This document shows positions 17,215-25,494 of a stretch of 64,000 nucleotides of DNA, in pieces. The stretch is taken from positions 1 through 64,000 of the forward strand of contig NZ_ALWO02000006.1 of NCBI RefSeq assembly GCF_000295935.2, read 5' to 3'. Positions within the stretch are counted from its first letter, which is position 1. Each line of letters starts with the position of its first letter. The notes below the pieces were generated by a model, which ran no database searches, was not told where the DNA came from, and saw only the letters and a program-made list of their open reading frames with translations. Origin of the DNA: Indibacter alkaliphilus LW1 (GTDB lineage: Bacteria > Bacteroidota > Bacteroidia > Cytophagales > Cyclobacteriaceae). Made by a program: the position numbers and the translations under genes.

Positions 17215-17255
17215 GGCGGTTTCCCTATGGTGAGGGAGAGCGCGATGGTACCGCC
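17215..17255 (+). other. Structured intergenic hairpin
   Basis: An outer 6-bp perfect stem (GGCGGT at 17215-17220 with ACCGCC at 17250-17255) encloses an inner CCCT/AGGG stem. It lies in a C-rich gap 30 bp after the upstream gene and 126 bp before the ATPase gene. It may be a terminator without a T-run or a structured leader. Confidence 0.4.
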
Positions 17256-17381
17256 CCCTTAACCTACCCCCGGTTATTCTAAAATCCATAGGTACCCCCC
17301 TCCCCTTAATTTCAGCTTTTACTTTTTCACCCTCCTACCCCCCAGTTGCTCCAATGTTCAACCAATAAACATAAGAGCAAT

Positions 17382-18239
17382 ATGCAACTACGTGTTTCAA
17401 AACGTTCCCAAGCTCGCATACGAATTGCGATGCAGGGTCCAAGTGGCTCGGGTAAGACTTACTCATCCCTACTACTTGCTTTTGGTTTGGTCGGAGACTG
17501 GTCCAAGGTAGCCGTCATCGACACCGAAAATCAAAGTGCTGACTTGTATGCACATCTAGGAGGTTACAACGTCATTTCACTTGGTGCTCCCTACACACCT
17601 GAGAAGTATCTGGAAGCAATCCAACTATGTGAAACCGCAGGCATGGAGGCCATTGTGATTGACAGTCTGTCCCATGAGTGGGAAACCTTGCTAGACGTTC
17701 ACAGCAACATGCCAGGAAACAGCTTCTCCAACTGGGGCAAGATCACCCCTAGGCACAACCACCTGATCAACAAAATCCTTTCCTCCACCTCACACATAAT
17801 CGCAACTGTACGAAGCAAGCAAGACTATGTGTTAACCGAGAAGAACGGAAAACAGGTACCTGAAAAGGTTGGTCTGAAAGGTGTGCAGCGTGACGGCTTG
17901 GAGTACGATTTTACCATTGTATTCGAAGTCAACATCAAACACTTTGTCACTGCTTCCAAAGACAGGACTGGGATGTTTGTAGGACTGCCAGATTTCAGAA
18001 TCACCGCAGAAACAGGGGAAATGATCAGGGATTGGTGTCAATCTTCTGCATCAAATCTGGATGAGGAGCCCAGCGATTTTGTGGAGCTCATCAACTCCTG
18101 CAAAAGCCTTGACCAGCTGTACAAACTGTATAACGAAAACCCAGGCCTGCGAGAGCTCTATAAGGAAGAGTTTGTCGCCAGAAAAAGTCAGTTGTTAACT
18201 AAGCCAAACTTCATGTCCAATGGAACTCATGCGAATTAA
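17382..18239 (+). CDS. Phage-type RecA-like AAA ATPase (Sak4-like)
   Basis: The protein has 285 aa from the ATG at 17382. It carries a Walker A GPSGSGKT near residue 22, a Walker B-like EAIVIDSLSHEW near 90 and the RecA-core layout of phage nucleotide-binding proteins of the Sak4 type, which help single-strand annealing recombination. The C-terminal tail (about 220-285) is a helical extension. Its stop lies 7 bp before the start of the DUF3871 gene, so the two form a unit. A role in recombination or replication of the element is inference. Confidence 0.78.
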   Translation: MQLRVSKRSQARIRIAMQGPSGSGKTYSSLLLAFGLVGDWSKVAVIDTENQSADLYAHLGGYNVISLGAPYTPEKYLEAIQLCETAGMEAIVIDSLSHEWETLLDVHSNMPGNSFSNWGKITPRHNHLINKILSSTSHIIATVRSKQDYVLTEKNGKQVPEKVGLKGVQRDGLEYDFTIVFEVNIKHFVTASKDRTGMFVGLPDFRITAETGEMIRDWCQSSASNLDEEPSDFVELINSCKSLDQLYKLYNENPGLRELYKEEFVARKSQLLTKPNFMSNGTHAN

Positions 18240-18246
18240 CAACACA

Positions 18247-19200
18247 ATGGAAGCACTGGAAATCTCCCATGTGGAGGTGTCCGCTCCACCTTTTCTGGAA
18301 GCCAACACTGCTGAGATTGCACTACGGGAAATCAGGGAAAGGCATGTGATACCCGTGTTTCTCAAAGACAACGAGCCAACAATTTCCCAAGTGGAATTTG
18401 TGGAGGTTGTCGCAGAAGCTGCCAGAGATGTCTTTGGACTAAGCGCCACACCTTCCCCTAAAGTGAGGGTTTCCCATCCGATCAAAGGCAGGACTTATGA
18501 GGCGAGACAGAAAAAAGCGCATGACCTGCTTCCTCATGAAAAAACAATCTATTACGAGCGGATGGCTTTCATGCTGACCATTCCTGGCATCACCGATGTA
18601 ATCAACGGGAATCTGCTTGAGCTGACTGTAGGAGGCGTCAAAGCTTACAACTTGGACAACCTCAACAGCATCAAAGGTTCACCCGAGCACTTCAAAGTGT
18701 TTGTCGGTTTCAGAAACTTTGTCTGCACCAATCTTTGTGTTTCAACTGATGGCGCCAAGCTGGACATGCGGGCAAAAAGTTTAGAAGATCTGTACCAGCA
18801 GGTATTCCTGCTCTTTCAGGACTATGATGCAGTGAAGCAACTCAGCCACATGAACCAGTTCACAGGTTACTATCTGGAAGAGCGCCAATTCGCACAGATC
18901 ATCGGTCGTGCAAGGCTGTACCAGTTTCTCCCAAGAGAGCTTAAAGCTGAGGTGCCCGAACTGCTGATCAATGACACGCAAGTTTCGAGAGTTGCGGAAT
19001 GCTACTACAGTGACCCCAACTTTCAACGTGGTGAAAATGGCAGTATTGACCTGTGGAGGTTTTACAATCTGATGACTGGGGCGGTCAAGCACTCGTATAT
19101 TGACAAGTACTTGGAACGTGGCGTCAACAGTTTCGACTTCACGCAGCAGGTACAGGAGGCCTTGGAGTCACCATCACACAATTTCTGGTATTTGCGTTGA
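18247..19200 (+). CDS. DUF3871-family protein
   Basis: The protein has 317 aa from the ATG at 18247; starts at 18220 or 18229 would overlap the upstream gene. The sequence (ERMAFMLTIPGITDVINGN, then VGGVKAYNLDNL, HFKVFVGFRNFVCTNLCVST and HNFWYLR at the end) matches DUF3871, a family common in Bacteroidota mobile elements and distantly like DUF932 anti-restriction-type proteins. Function is not known. It lies between the RecA-like ATPase and a terminator. Confidence 0.82.
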   Translation: MEALEISHVEVSAPPFLEANTAEIALREIRERHVIPVFLKDNEPTISQVEFVEVVAEAARDVFGLSATPSPKVRVSHPIKGRTYEARQKKAHDLLPHEKTIYYERMAFMLTIPGITDVINGNLLELTVGGVKAYNLDNLNSIKGSPEHFKVFVGFRNFVCTNLCVSTDGAKLDMRAKSLEDLYQQVFLLFQDYDAVKQLSHMNQFTGYYLEERQFAQIIGRARLYQFLPRELKAEVPELLINDTQVSRVAECYYSDPNFQRGENGSIDLWRFYNLMTGAVKHSYIDKYLERGVNSFDFTQQVQEALESPSHNFWYLR

Positions 19201-19207
19201 ACCCGAA

Positions 19208-19236
19208 GAGCTCGCCCCTAAAAAGGCGGGCTTTTC
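19208..19236 (+). terminator. Rho-independent terminator
   Basis: A 7-bp GC-rich stem (19210-19216 with 19225-19231) with an 8-nt loop is followed by TTTT. It ends the ATPase-DUF3871 transcript, 10 bp behind the stop. Confidence 0.75.
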
Positions 19237-19251
19237 ACATTTAAGACAGAC

Positions 19252-19701
19252 ATGACAAATTTGATTTTCGAGCTTCAGCTCAGTTACAAAGCAAAAGGTT
19301 CAGGAAAAAACCTTCAAAAAATCCGAAGTTCAGTAGACGCATTTCAGTTGCTACAGACTATATTTGACCCAGATCTGATCGCCGCCAGAGAAGAATTTAT
19401 TGTGCTGTACCTCAACCGCGATTCATGCGTAATAGGGTACCACAAGGCATTTCAAGGCGGCGTTTCGTCTGTTGTTTGTGACCCCAAGATCATCTTGGGT
19501 GTAGCACTCAAATCTCTCGCCTCGGGGTTGATCCTTGCACACAACCATCCCTCAGGAAAACTGATTCCATCAGAAGCTGATCTCTCCATGACAAGAAGGA
19601 TCAAGAACGCTTGCAAGGAAATGGAAATCGAGCTGATGGATCACCTCATCCTGTCACCCGACGGGCAATACTTCAGTTTTGCTGATGAGGGAAAGATTTG
19701 A
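19252..19701 (+). CDS. RadC-family JAB-domain protein
   Basis: This 149-aa protein has the RadC/MPN (JAB) metalloprotease-like core with H97-N-H99-P-S101-G and D110 as the metal-site residues. It lacks the N-terminal helix-hairpin-helix part of chromosomal RadC, as is usual for the short form carried by mobile elements and defence islands. Despite the old name, a repair role is not established; some workers suspect a link to defence or plasmid functions. It is the last gene of the island. Confidence 0.9.
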   Translation: MTNLIFELQLSYKAKGSGKNLQKIRSSVDAFQLLQTIFDPDLIAAREEFIVLYLNRDSCVIGYHKAFQGGVSSVVCDPKIILGVALKSLASGLILAHNHPSGKLIPSEADLSMTRRIKNACKEMEIELMDHLILSPDGQYFSFADEGKI

Positions 19702-19720
19702 GAAGGAACCGGACACAAAA

Positions 19721-19752
19721 AAAAGGAAGCTTGTTTCGTAAGCTTCCTTTTC
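19721..19752. terminator. Bidirectional terminator
   Basis: A perfect 8-bp stem (GGAAGCTT at 19725-19732 with AAGCTTCC at 19740-19747) is flanked by an A-run and a T-run. It ends the RadC-family transcript and can also stop read-through from the minus-strand tRNA copy. Confidence 0.8.
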
Positions 19753-19763
19753 GTGTCACCCTC

Positions 19764-19805
19764 TTTGTCTCCACAAAAAAAGGGAGACAAAAAAGGGAGA
19801 CAAAA
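19764..19805. promoter_or_regulatory. Putative integrase arm-type sites, right
   Basis: Two direct copies of GGGAGACAAAA start at 19782 and 19795, 13 bp apart as at the left end, and an inverted copy TTTGTCTCC lies at 19764-19772. They are 34 bp inside the right repeat. Function is inferred. Confidence 0.6.
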
Positions 19806-19838
19806 CCGGTAAAAAACGCCCCGTATAAGCGCTAGAAA

Positions 19839-19928
19839 GTGACCTCGTCAGGATTCAAACCTGAAACCTCCTGAGCCGTAATCAGGTGCTCTATTCAGTT
19901 GAGCTACGAGGCCAATTGGGATTGCAAA
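19839..19928. repeat. Right attachment repeat (90 bp)
   Basis: This stretch is identical to 241-330 and marks the right end of the island. Confidence 0.93.
19840..19913 (-). tRNA. tRNA-Arg (anticodon ACG), right copy
   Basis: The sequence is identical to the tRNA at 242-315, with the same cloverleaf and anticodon ACG. Its upstream side (19929 on) is ordinary chromosome, so it probably keeps the original promoter, while its downstream side is island DNA. Confidence 0.95.
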
Positions 19929-20077
19929 ATTAGACAGCTTTTTCAATTTACCAAAAATGATTTTACTGCATTTCAATTTAATGCTTCCAACAATTAAGAA
20001 TAATTAAGAGGAAAACAACTGCAAATCAAGCATGATTTTATAATTTAGCCGAAATTTTAAAGTCAATAAACTCTTTC

Positions 20078-20818
20078 ATGAAAAGATTATCAGTAATTCT
20101 ACTCTTAAATATTGTCACATCATTTACACTATTGGCGCAGGAAGAAAGGGAAAGAACCCCAATCGGAGGTAGACCTGACATCAAAGGTGATTTATTCCTA
20201 GACTTCGGTTTCAATAGACTTAATAATATCCCCGATGAGTTGGGCACCAACTTTTTTCCTTCACGAACTTTCAACGCTTATTACCAACATCCTTTTAAAA
20301 TCGGGAATGAAACTGGTTTTACATTCAACCCCGGTATTGGTATAGGAACAGACAAGCTGGCATTTAGAGATGACAGAACCTTATTCAATAATCCCAATAT
20401 CGGTCCGGAGTCCAGTCAAATATTGGAAATAGAAGAAGTTTACGGTGAAAATATTTCTATCAGCAGAAACAATGTTTCTACGACCTATGCTGAAATCCCC
20501 CTTGAATTCAGATATCATTTTAACAGGAGAAACTACGATAAAAGCTTTAGAGTAGCACTTGGAGCAAAAGTCGGATACATGCTCAATGCCCAAACGAAAA
20601 TTGCCTTTACAGACAGTGACGGATTGGACAGAAAAATAAAGGACAGACAATCTTATGGCTTCAATCCTTTGCGATACAGTGTCTATACCAGAATTGGATT
20701 CCCAGGATTTAATGTATGGGCTAATTATGGACTGAATCAGGTTTTCAAAGGAGAAAATGGACCATTTAGAACTGAAGCAAATCAAATTAGCTTTGGCATC
20801 TCCGCCGCATTATTTTAA
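20078..20818 (+). CDS. Outer-membrane beta-barrel protein (PorT-like)
   Basis: This 246-aa protein has a signal peptide (about 1-20, ending LLAQ) and a mature part of alternating aromatic and polar strands typical of an 8-strand outer-membrane barrel, ending in a C-terminal phenylalanine. It resembles the PorT/OMP_b-brl family of Bacteroidota; the cargo or partner is unknown. It stands alone and ends at a strong bidirectional terminator. Confidence 0.75.
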   Translation: MKRLSVILLLNIVTSFTLLAQEERERTPIGGRPDIKGDLFLDFGFNRLNNIPDELGTNFFPSRTFNAYYQHPFKIGNETGFTFNPGIGIGTDKLAFRDDRTLFNNPNIGPESSQILEIEEVYGENISISRNNVSTTYAEIPLEFRYHFNRRNYDKSFRVALGAKVGYMLNAQTKIAFTDSDGLDRKIKDRQSYGFNPLRYSVYTRIGFPGFNVWANYGLNQVFKGENGPFRTEANQISFGISAALF

Positions 20819-20845
20819 AAGTAAAAAAATCAGTTAAATAAAAAA

Positions 20846-20868
20846 GGGAGCTTCGAGCTCCCTTTTTT
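20846..20868. terminator. Bidirectional terminator between convergent genes
   Basis: A perfect GGGAGCT/AGCTCCC stem with a 3-nt loop has an A-run on one side and a T-run on the other. It serves the barrel protein on the plus strand and the BNR-repeat protein on the minus strand. Confidence 0.85.
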
Positions 20869-20874
20869 ATTGGT

Positions 20875-23800
20875 TTATTTCTTATCAAGTTCTGTTTTTA
20901 ATTCTTCAATGTTGAGAATATTGGAAATTTGGGACTGTTCTATTTCCCTGAATTTTTCCAACTGAACATCAATCTGTCTGGTGATTTCTCTTCTTACTTC
21001 CTCTGCACCATCTGTAGGTCTGAAAGCTCCAGTTCCTGCGATTACATTGAGGTGAGCAAGTTTATTATTCAGTCTGATCGGATAATTTAAAGGATCCTGA
21101 CCACTTCTGTTTTGAGTCTGATAAAGTTCTTTCTCTATATCAGAAATGGATTTAACAATTCCCTCAATCCTTCTTCTCTGCCTTGAATTGTTTTCTGCTA
21201 TTTCATTCAGCTCATCTCTGTATTTTCTGATCATGATAATGGCCTCATGCGTCTCAGTCAACTTATCTCTGACGCTAAGTAAGAAATCAAACTGCGCCTG
21301 CAAGTCTTCTTGGGATGAAGGATATCTCAAATCTGGCAACACCTTGAATGCTTGTTCCTGAGTCTCACCATCTACAATCATCCTTACATGATAGTCTCCA
21401 GGAACCACCTTTGGTCCTCTCAAGGGACCAGACCACATAATCATGCCTTCAAATCCAATGGCGTCAGGAATTCTTAGGTTCCAATTGAACTCGTTGGATC
21501 CTGTCTTGTATTTCAGCGTATCACCTTGTATTCCTTTCGAAGAAAATTCTCTGATCAGATTTTTATTTTTATCCAAAAACTCAATCCTTAGCTCATCTTT
21601 TGGCTCATCTTTTAAATGATAATAGACCAAAACACCTCCAGGTCTATTAGTACCCGCCACCAAAGACTCTCTTCTCACACCGTCGATTAGGTAAGAATCC
21701 TGAGGCTTAAAGAGATAATAAGATTTTTGATTGATGTCATCAGCAAGTTGATGGAAAACTGTTAAATCATCGATGATCCAGAAGCTCCTACCTTGAGTCG
21801 CTGCAATGAGATTATTGTCTTTGATAGTTAGGTCTGTAATTGGAACGACAGGCAAATTCAATTGCATAGATTGCCAGTTTGCGCCATCATCAAAAGACAT
21901 GTACATACCAGTTTCTGTACCTGCATATAAAATACCACGCTTCTCTGGGTCAGCCCTCACTACCCTTGTAAAATGCTGCGGGTCTATACCGTTGACTATT
22001 TTTGTCCAAGTAGCTCCATAATCGGTAGTTTTATAAAGATAAGGTGCAAAGTCTCCATTTTTGTATGAAGTCGCAGCTACATACAGCCCCCCTTCTTCAA
22101 ATGGGTGCCCTTCTACACTATTTACCTGAGTCCATTCCGGGAAGTTTTGTGGTGTCACATTTTCCCATGTTTCTCCATTGTCTCTGGATACATGTATCAA
22201 TCCATCGTCCGAACCAGCCCAAAGTACACCTTTTTTCAAAGGAGATTCCGTAGCAGCGAAAATTGTACTGTAGTATTCAACAGAAGTGTTGTCTTTGGTT
22301 ATTGGTCCTCCGGAAGGTCCTAGCTTTTCTTTCGCATTTCTTGTCAAATCCGGAGAAAATGTTTCCCAAGTTTGTCCTTTATTGGTTGATCTGTGAAATT
22401 GGTTTGAGGTGGTATACAAAACCTCTGGATCATGTGGTGAAAAGAAGATAGGAAAATTCCATTGGAATCTATATTTCATTCCTTCAGCACCATGCCCCAT
22501 TGGGTTGTCAGGATACACATTTACGTTTCTTCTTGCTCCTGATGAATGATTGAGTAACTGGAGCAAGCCTCCGTAATTACCTCCAAACACAACATCATTG
22601 TCAGTTGGATCTACAGCTAGCCAACCACTTTCACTTCCTGCACTCACCTCCCAATCATCTTCAGTTATAGCATAACCATCATTTCTGTGATTGATACGCA
22701 TGGTGGAGTTATCCTGTTGGGCACCATATATTCTATATGGGAAATGATTGTCAGTTGTCACCCTATAAAATTGGGCTGTTGGCTGATTCATATAAGTAGA
22801 CCAAGACTCACCGCCATCCAGAGAAACCTGAGCACCACCATCATCAGCAATCACCATTCTCCGATTGTCATTGGGGTCAATCCAAAGGTCATGGTGATCA
22901 CCATGAGGGGCTCTGGATGCTTTAAATGTTTCACCGCCATCTGTAGATTTGTGATAATCCACATTGACTACGTAAACTGTGTTTTCATCCTGAGTATCTG
23001 CGTAGATTCGTGTATAATACCAGGCCCTTTGTCTTAGATTTCTATCTTCATTTGTTTTAGTCCAAGTAGCACCTGCGTCATCCGACCGGAAAACTCCTCC
23101 ATCAAGATTCTCTACAATTGCCCAAAGTCTATTGGAGTTCAGAGGAGAAACGGTAATTCCCATAATACCCAAAATCCCCTCAGGCAATCCCGGATTTCTT
23201 GAGATTTCAGTCCAATTTTCTCCCCCATCTGTACTTTTAAACATTTTGGAATTGGGACCTCCACTTTCTAAGCTATAAGGAGTTCTTTTGACATCCCAAG
23301 TGGAGGCATACATAGTCTCAGGATCATTGGGGTCCAATATTAAATCCACAGCTCCGGCCACATTGCTTACAAAAAGCTTTCTATCCCAAGTTTTTCCTCC
23401 GTCAGTAGATTTGTAAACACCTCTCATGTCGGTAGGCTTGAAAATATCTCCCAGAACAGCGGCATATACCACATCTGGATTTTCAGGATGTATCCTAATT
23501 CTTGAAATGAATCTGGTTTCTTCCATCCCAAGATGCTCCCAAGTCTCCCCTGCATCTGTACTTTTCCAAAAACCATATCCATAAGATACGTTTCCTCTTA
23601 CAGTTTTCTCTCCACCTCCTACATATATAATATTTGGATCGGATTCAGCAACAGTAACTGCTCCTATAGAACCTCCAAAATACCCGTCGGAAATATTTTT
23701 CCAGGTTCTTCCTGCATTATCTGTTTTCCATACTCCTCCGCCTGTAGCTCCAAAGTAATATGTGTTTCGGTCAGAAGTCACACCTGCTACAGCTGCTGAC

Positions 23801-23943
23801 CTGCCTCCCCTGTGTGGACCGACCAGTCTCCATTGAACTGCATCGTAGAGGGATTCGTCATAAGTCTGAGCCTGAATGGTTTGGTTGGGGAAAACCAAAA
23901 GCCATAGAAAAAGGCAGACTATTGGGATAAATATTCTTTTCAT
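20875..23943 (-). CDS. Secreted VPS10/BNR-repeat protein (glycosyl hydrolase-like)
   Basis: This 1022-aa protein has a signal peptide (about 1-25) and a long beta-propeller region with many BNR/Asp-box motifs (S-x-D-G-G-x-T-W), such as KSTDAGETWEH and KSTDGGKTWD, in the first 650 residues, in the manner of sortilin-type VPS10 domains. The C-terminal third is a different, partly helical region. Such proteins are annotated in Bacteroidota as glycosyl hydrolases, but the catalytic activity is untested. It follows the SusC and SusD genes on the same strand after about 120 bp, so a role in handling an extracellular glycan or protein is plausible. Confidence 0.85.
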   Translation of the reverse strand: MKRIFIPIVCLFLWLLVFPNQTIQAQTYDESLYDAVQWRLVGPHRGGRSAAVAGVTSDRNTYYFGATGGGVWKTDNAGRTWKNISDGYFGGSIGAVTVAESDPNIIYVGGGEKTVRGNVSYGYGFWKSTDAGETWEHLGMEETRFISRIRIHPENPDVVYAAVLGDIFKPTDMRGVYKSTDGGKTWDRKLFVSNVAGAVDLILDPNDPETMYASTWDVKRTPYSLESGGPNSKMFKSTDGGENWTEISRNPGLPEGILGIMGITVSPLNSNRLWAIVENLDGGVFRSDDAGATWTKTNEDRNLRQRAWYYTRIYADTQDENTVYVVNVDYHKSTDGGETFKASRAPHGDHHDLWIDPNDNRRMVIADDGGAQVSLDGGESWSTYMNQPTAQFYRVTTDNHFPYRIYGAQQDNSTMRINHRNDGYAITEDDWEVSAGSESGWLAVDPTDNDVVFGGNYGGLLQLLNHSSGARRNVNVYPDNPMGHGAEGMKYRFQWNFPIFFSPHDPEVLYTTSNQFHRSTNKGQTWETFSPDLTRNAKEKLGPSGGPITKDNTSVEYYSTIFAATESPLKKGVLWAGSDDGLIHVSRDNGETWENVTPQNFPEWTQVNSVEGHPFEEGGLYVAATSYKNGDFAPYLYKTTDYGATWTKIVNGIDPQHFTRVVRADPEKRGILYAGTETGMYMSFDDGANWQSMQLNLPVVPITDLTIKDNNLIAATQGRSFWIIDDLTVFHQLADDINQKSYYLFKPQDSYLIDGVRRESLVAGTNRPGGVLVYYHLKDEPKDELRIEFLDKNKNLIREFSSKGIQGDTLKYKTGSNEFNWNLRIPDAIGFEGMIMWSGPLRGPKVVPGDYHVRMIVDGETQEQAFKVLPDLRYPSSQEDLQAQFDFLLSVRDKLTETHEAIIMIRKYRDELNEIAENNSRQRRRIEGIVKSISDIEKELYQTQNRSGQDPLNYPIRLNNKLAHLNVIAGTGAFRPTDGAEEVRREITRQIDVQLEKFREIEQSQISNILNIEELKTELDKK

Positions 23944-24066
23944 AGTATAATATTTAGTGTAATTAATCGGTATTCCATTTATTAAGCCATAAGATAAGTA
24001 GCTTTAATTATCTACTTCATAGTAATTCTTTCAACGGCAACATATTTTCATCGAATTCATGAAATT

Positions 24067-25482
24067 TTAATTTCCGTAATTCGGGTTTTGAACCATGTTG
24101 GGGTTCGAAAGCAATTCATCTCTGGGTATCGGTAAAATCTGCTTCCAAGGCTGATCTAAGCTTACCGGAGCTGAGGAGTTTTTCCTTTCTACACTTCCAA
24201 GTACAGTTAAAGCTCTATCAGTTCTTACTAGGTCAAAAAAGCTATGTCCTTCAAAAGCCAATTCAAATTTTCTCTCCTTTTCTATTTCAAGCAAAAGTGC
24301 TTCCTGGGTAACAGGCCCTGAATAAGGTGCTACGCCAGCCCTTTCTTTAATAGTATTCAAATCTTCCACAGCTAAAGCTAAAGTCCCTTGGGATTGCGCA
24401 TAAGCCTCAGCCCTGTTCAGGTAAATCTCCGCAATCCGGATCACATGAAAATTGTCAATGTTTCCAGGTTTTTGATATTTAGTGGGAAAATAAACTCCCT
24501 GAATAGGATCAAACCCAAACATAGTTCCGCGGATATCATTTTCATCTGCCTGAATTTCTGAAATGAAACTTTCATGAACTGCCAGCTCACCTCTACCTCC
24601 TTGGGCACCAGGAAAATACCAAAACCTCATGGCACTTTGATCAGCAGCAATAAACTCCAGTTCGAAGATGGATTCCGATGTAAATTCCCCTGCGTAAATT
24701 CCTAAGTAATCCTCCAATAAACTATACTTATTGTCATCTATAACTTCCGTGCTCAACCTAATTACCTCATTGTAATTTCTAGTATAGAGGTAAAATCTTG
24801 AAAGAAGGGCCCGGGCAGTACTTTTAACAGCTCTGGCTCTAGTAGTCGTATTGTTTGCCTGTGCCTCGGGCAGTAAATTCAGAGCGGACAGAAGGTCTGC
24901 CTCTACCTGATTGTAACCCTCTGCCAAAGATGGCCTGCTTGGGTACAATGACTCATTCACAGCTCTTGATGGGCTCAAGGGAAGCACAACACTTTGATCA
25001 CCATGAACTCCTGGCACTCCTCCAAATACTCTGTTCAGGTCGAAGAAGGCCAGTGCTCTTACAAAATGCGCTTGGCCTATGATATTATCTTTTTTGGCCT
25101 GATCCATCTCAATAGCAGGCACTTCTGCGATAATATTATTTGCTTGGTTTACAGCTCTGTAAGCAGCTGTGTAGAAGTTTGTGACTTCAAGATTCGAAGC
25201 ATCTAGTTGATAGGTATCCAATTCTCTGTAAAAATCCCATGTACCCACACTTTGGGATATATCACTGGAAACTTCACAAATATTTTGAAAATTCCTTCCA
25301 TAGTAAAAGCCCGATTGAAGCTGATGGTATAATCCTGCCAAAGCAGCATCGGCACTTTTCTCATTGGTAAATGCAACCTCATCCGATATTTGGATTTCAG
25401 GCTCTTGGTCAAGTACATTGCAACCGACTGTAAAACAAATGCCGATTGTTGCGATTCCGTTAAATATATTTTTGATCTTCAT
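24067..25482 (-). CDS. RagB/SusD-family outer-membrane lipoprotein
   Basis: This 471-aa protein has a signal peptide with lipobox cysteine (VGC at about 21). It shows the SusD layout: helical TPR-like N-terminal half and a C-terminal EIYLNRAEAYAQ plus FELAFEGHSFFDLVRTDR signature. It caps the SusC channel on the cell surface and binds the substrate. It starts 12 bp downstream of the SusC stop on the minus strand, so the two form one operon. The substrate cannot be told. Confidence 0.95.
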   Translation of the reverse strand: MKIKNIFNGIATIGICFTVGCNVLDQEPEIQISDEVAFTNEKSADAALAGLYHQLQSGFYYGRNFQNICEVSSDISQSVGTWDFYRELDTYQLDASNLEVTNFYTAAYRAVNQANNIIAEVPAIEMDQAKKDNIIGQAHFVRALAFFDLNRVFGGVPGVHGDQSVVLPLSPSRAVNESLYPSRPSLAEGYNQVEADLLSALNLLPEAQANNTTTRARAVKSTARALLSRFYLYTRNYNEVIRLSTEVIDDNKYSLLEDYLGIYAGEFTSESIFELEFIAADQSAMRFWYFPGAQGGRGELAVHESFISEIQADENDIRGTMFGFDPIQGVYFPTKYQKPGNIDNFHVIRIAEIYLNRAEAYAQSQGTLALAVEDLNTIKERAGVAPYSGPVTQEALLLEIEKERKFELAFEGHSFFDLVRTDRALTVLGSVERKNSSAPVSLDQPWKQILPIPRDELLSNPNMVQNPNYGN

Positions 25483-25494
25483 GATTGTCTGAGT

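Larger units (their letters stand above)
241..19928. mobile_element. Integrated genomic island with type I R-M cargo
   Basis: The element is bounded by a 90-bp perfect direct repeat (241-330 and 19839-19928) that includes a whole tRNA-Arg gene. A tyrosine recombinase gene lies directly inside the left repeat. Motifs of the type GGGAGACAA occur in pairs 13 bp apart inside both ends. Cargo: the hsdM-hsdS-hsdR locus with embedded TIR and DUF262 genes, a helicase-like gene, a BRO remnant, a RecA-like ATPase, a DUF3871 protein and a RadC-family protein. No relaxase, replication initiator or phage structural gene is seen, so movement would rely on the integrase plus an outside helper. That it is an island is strongly supported; whether it can still move is unknown. 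Confidence 0.92.
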
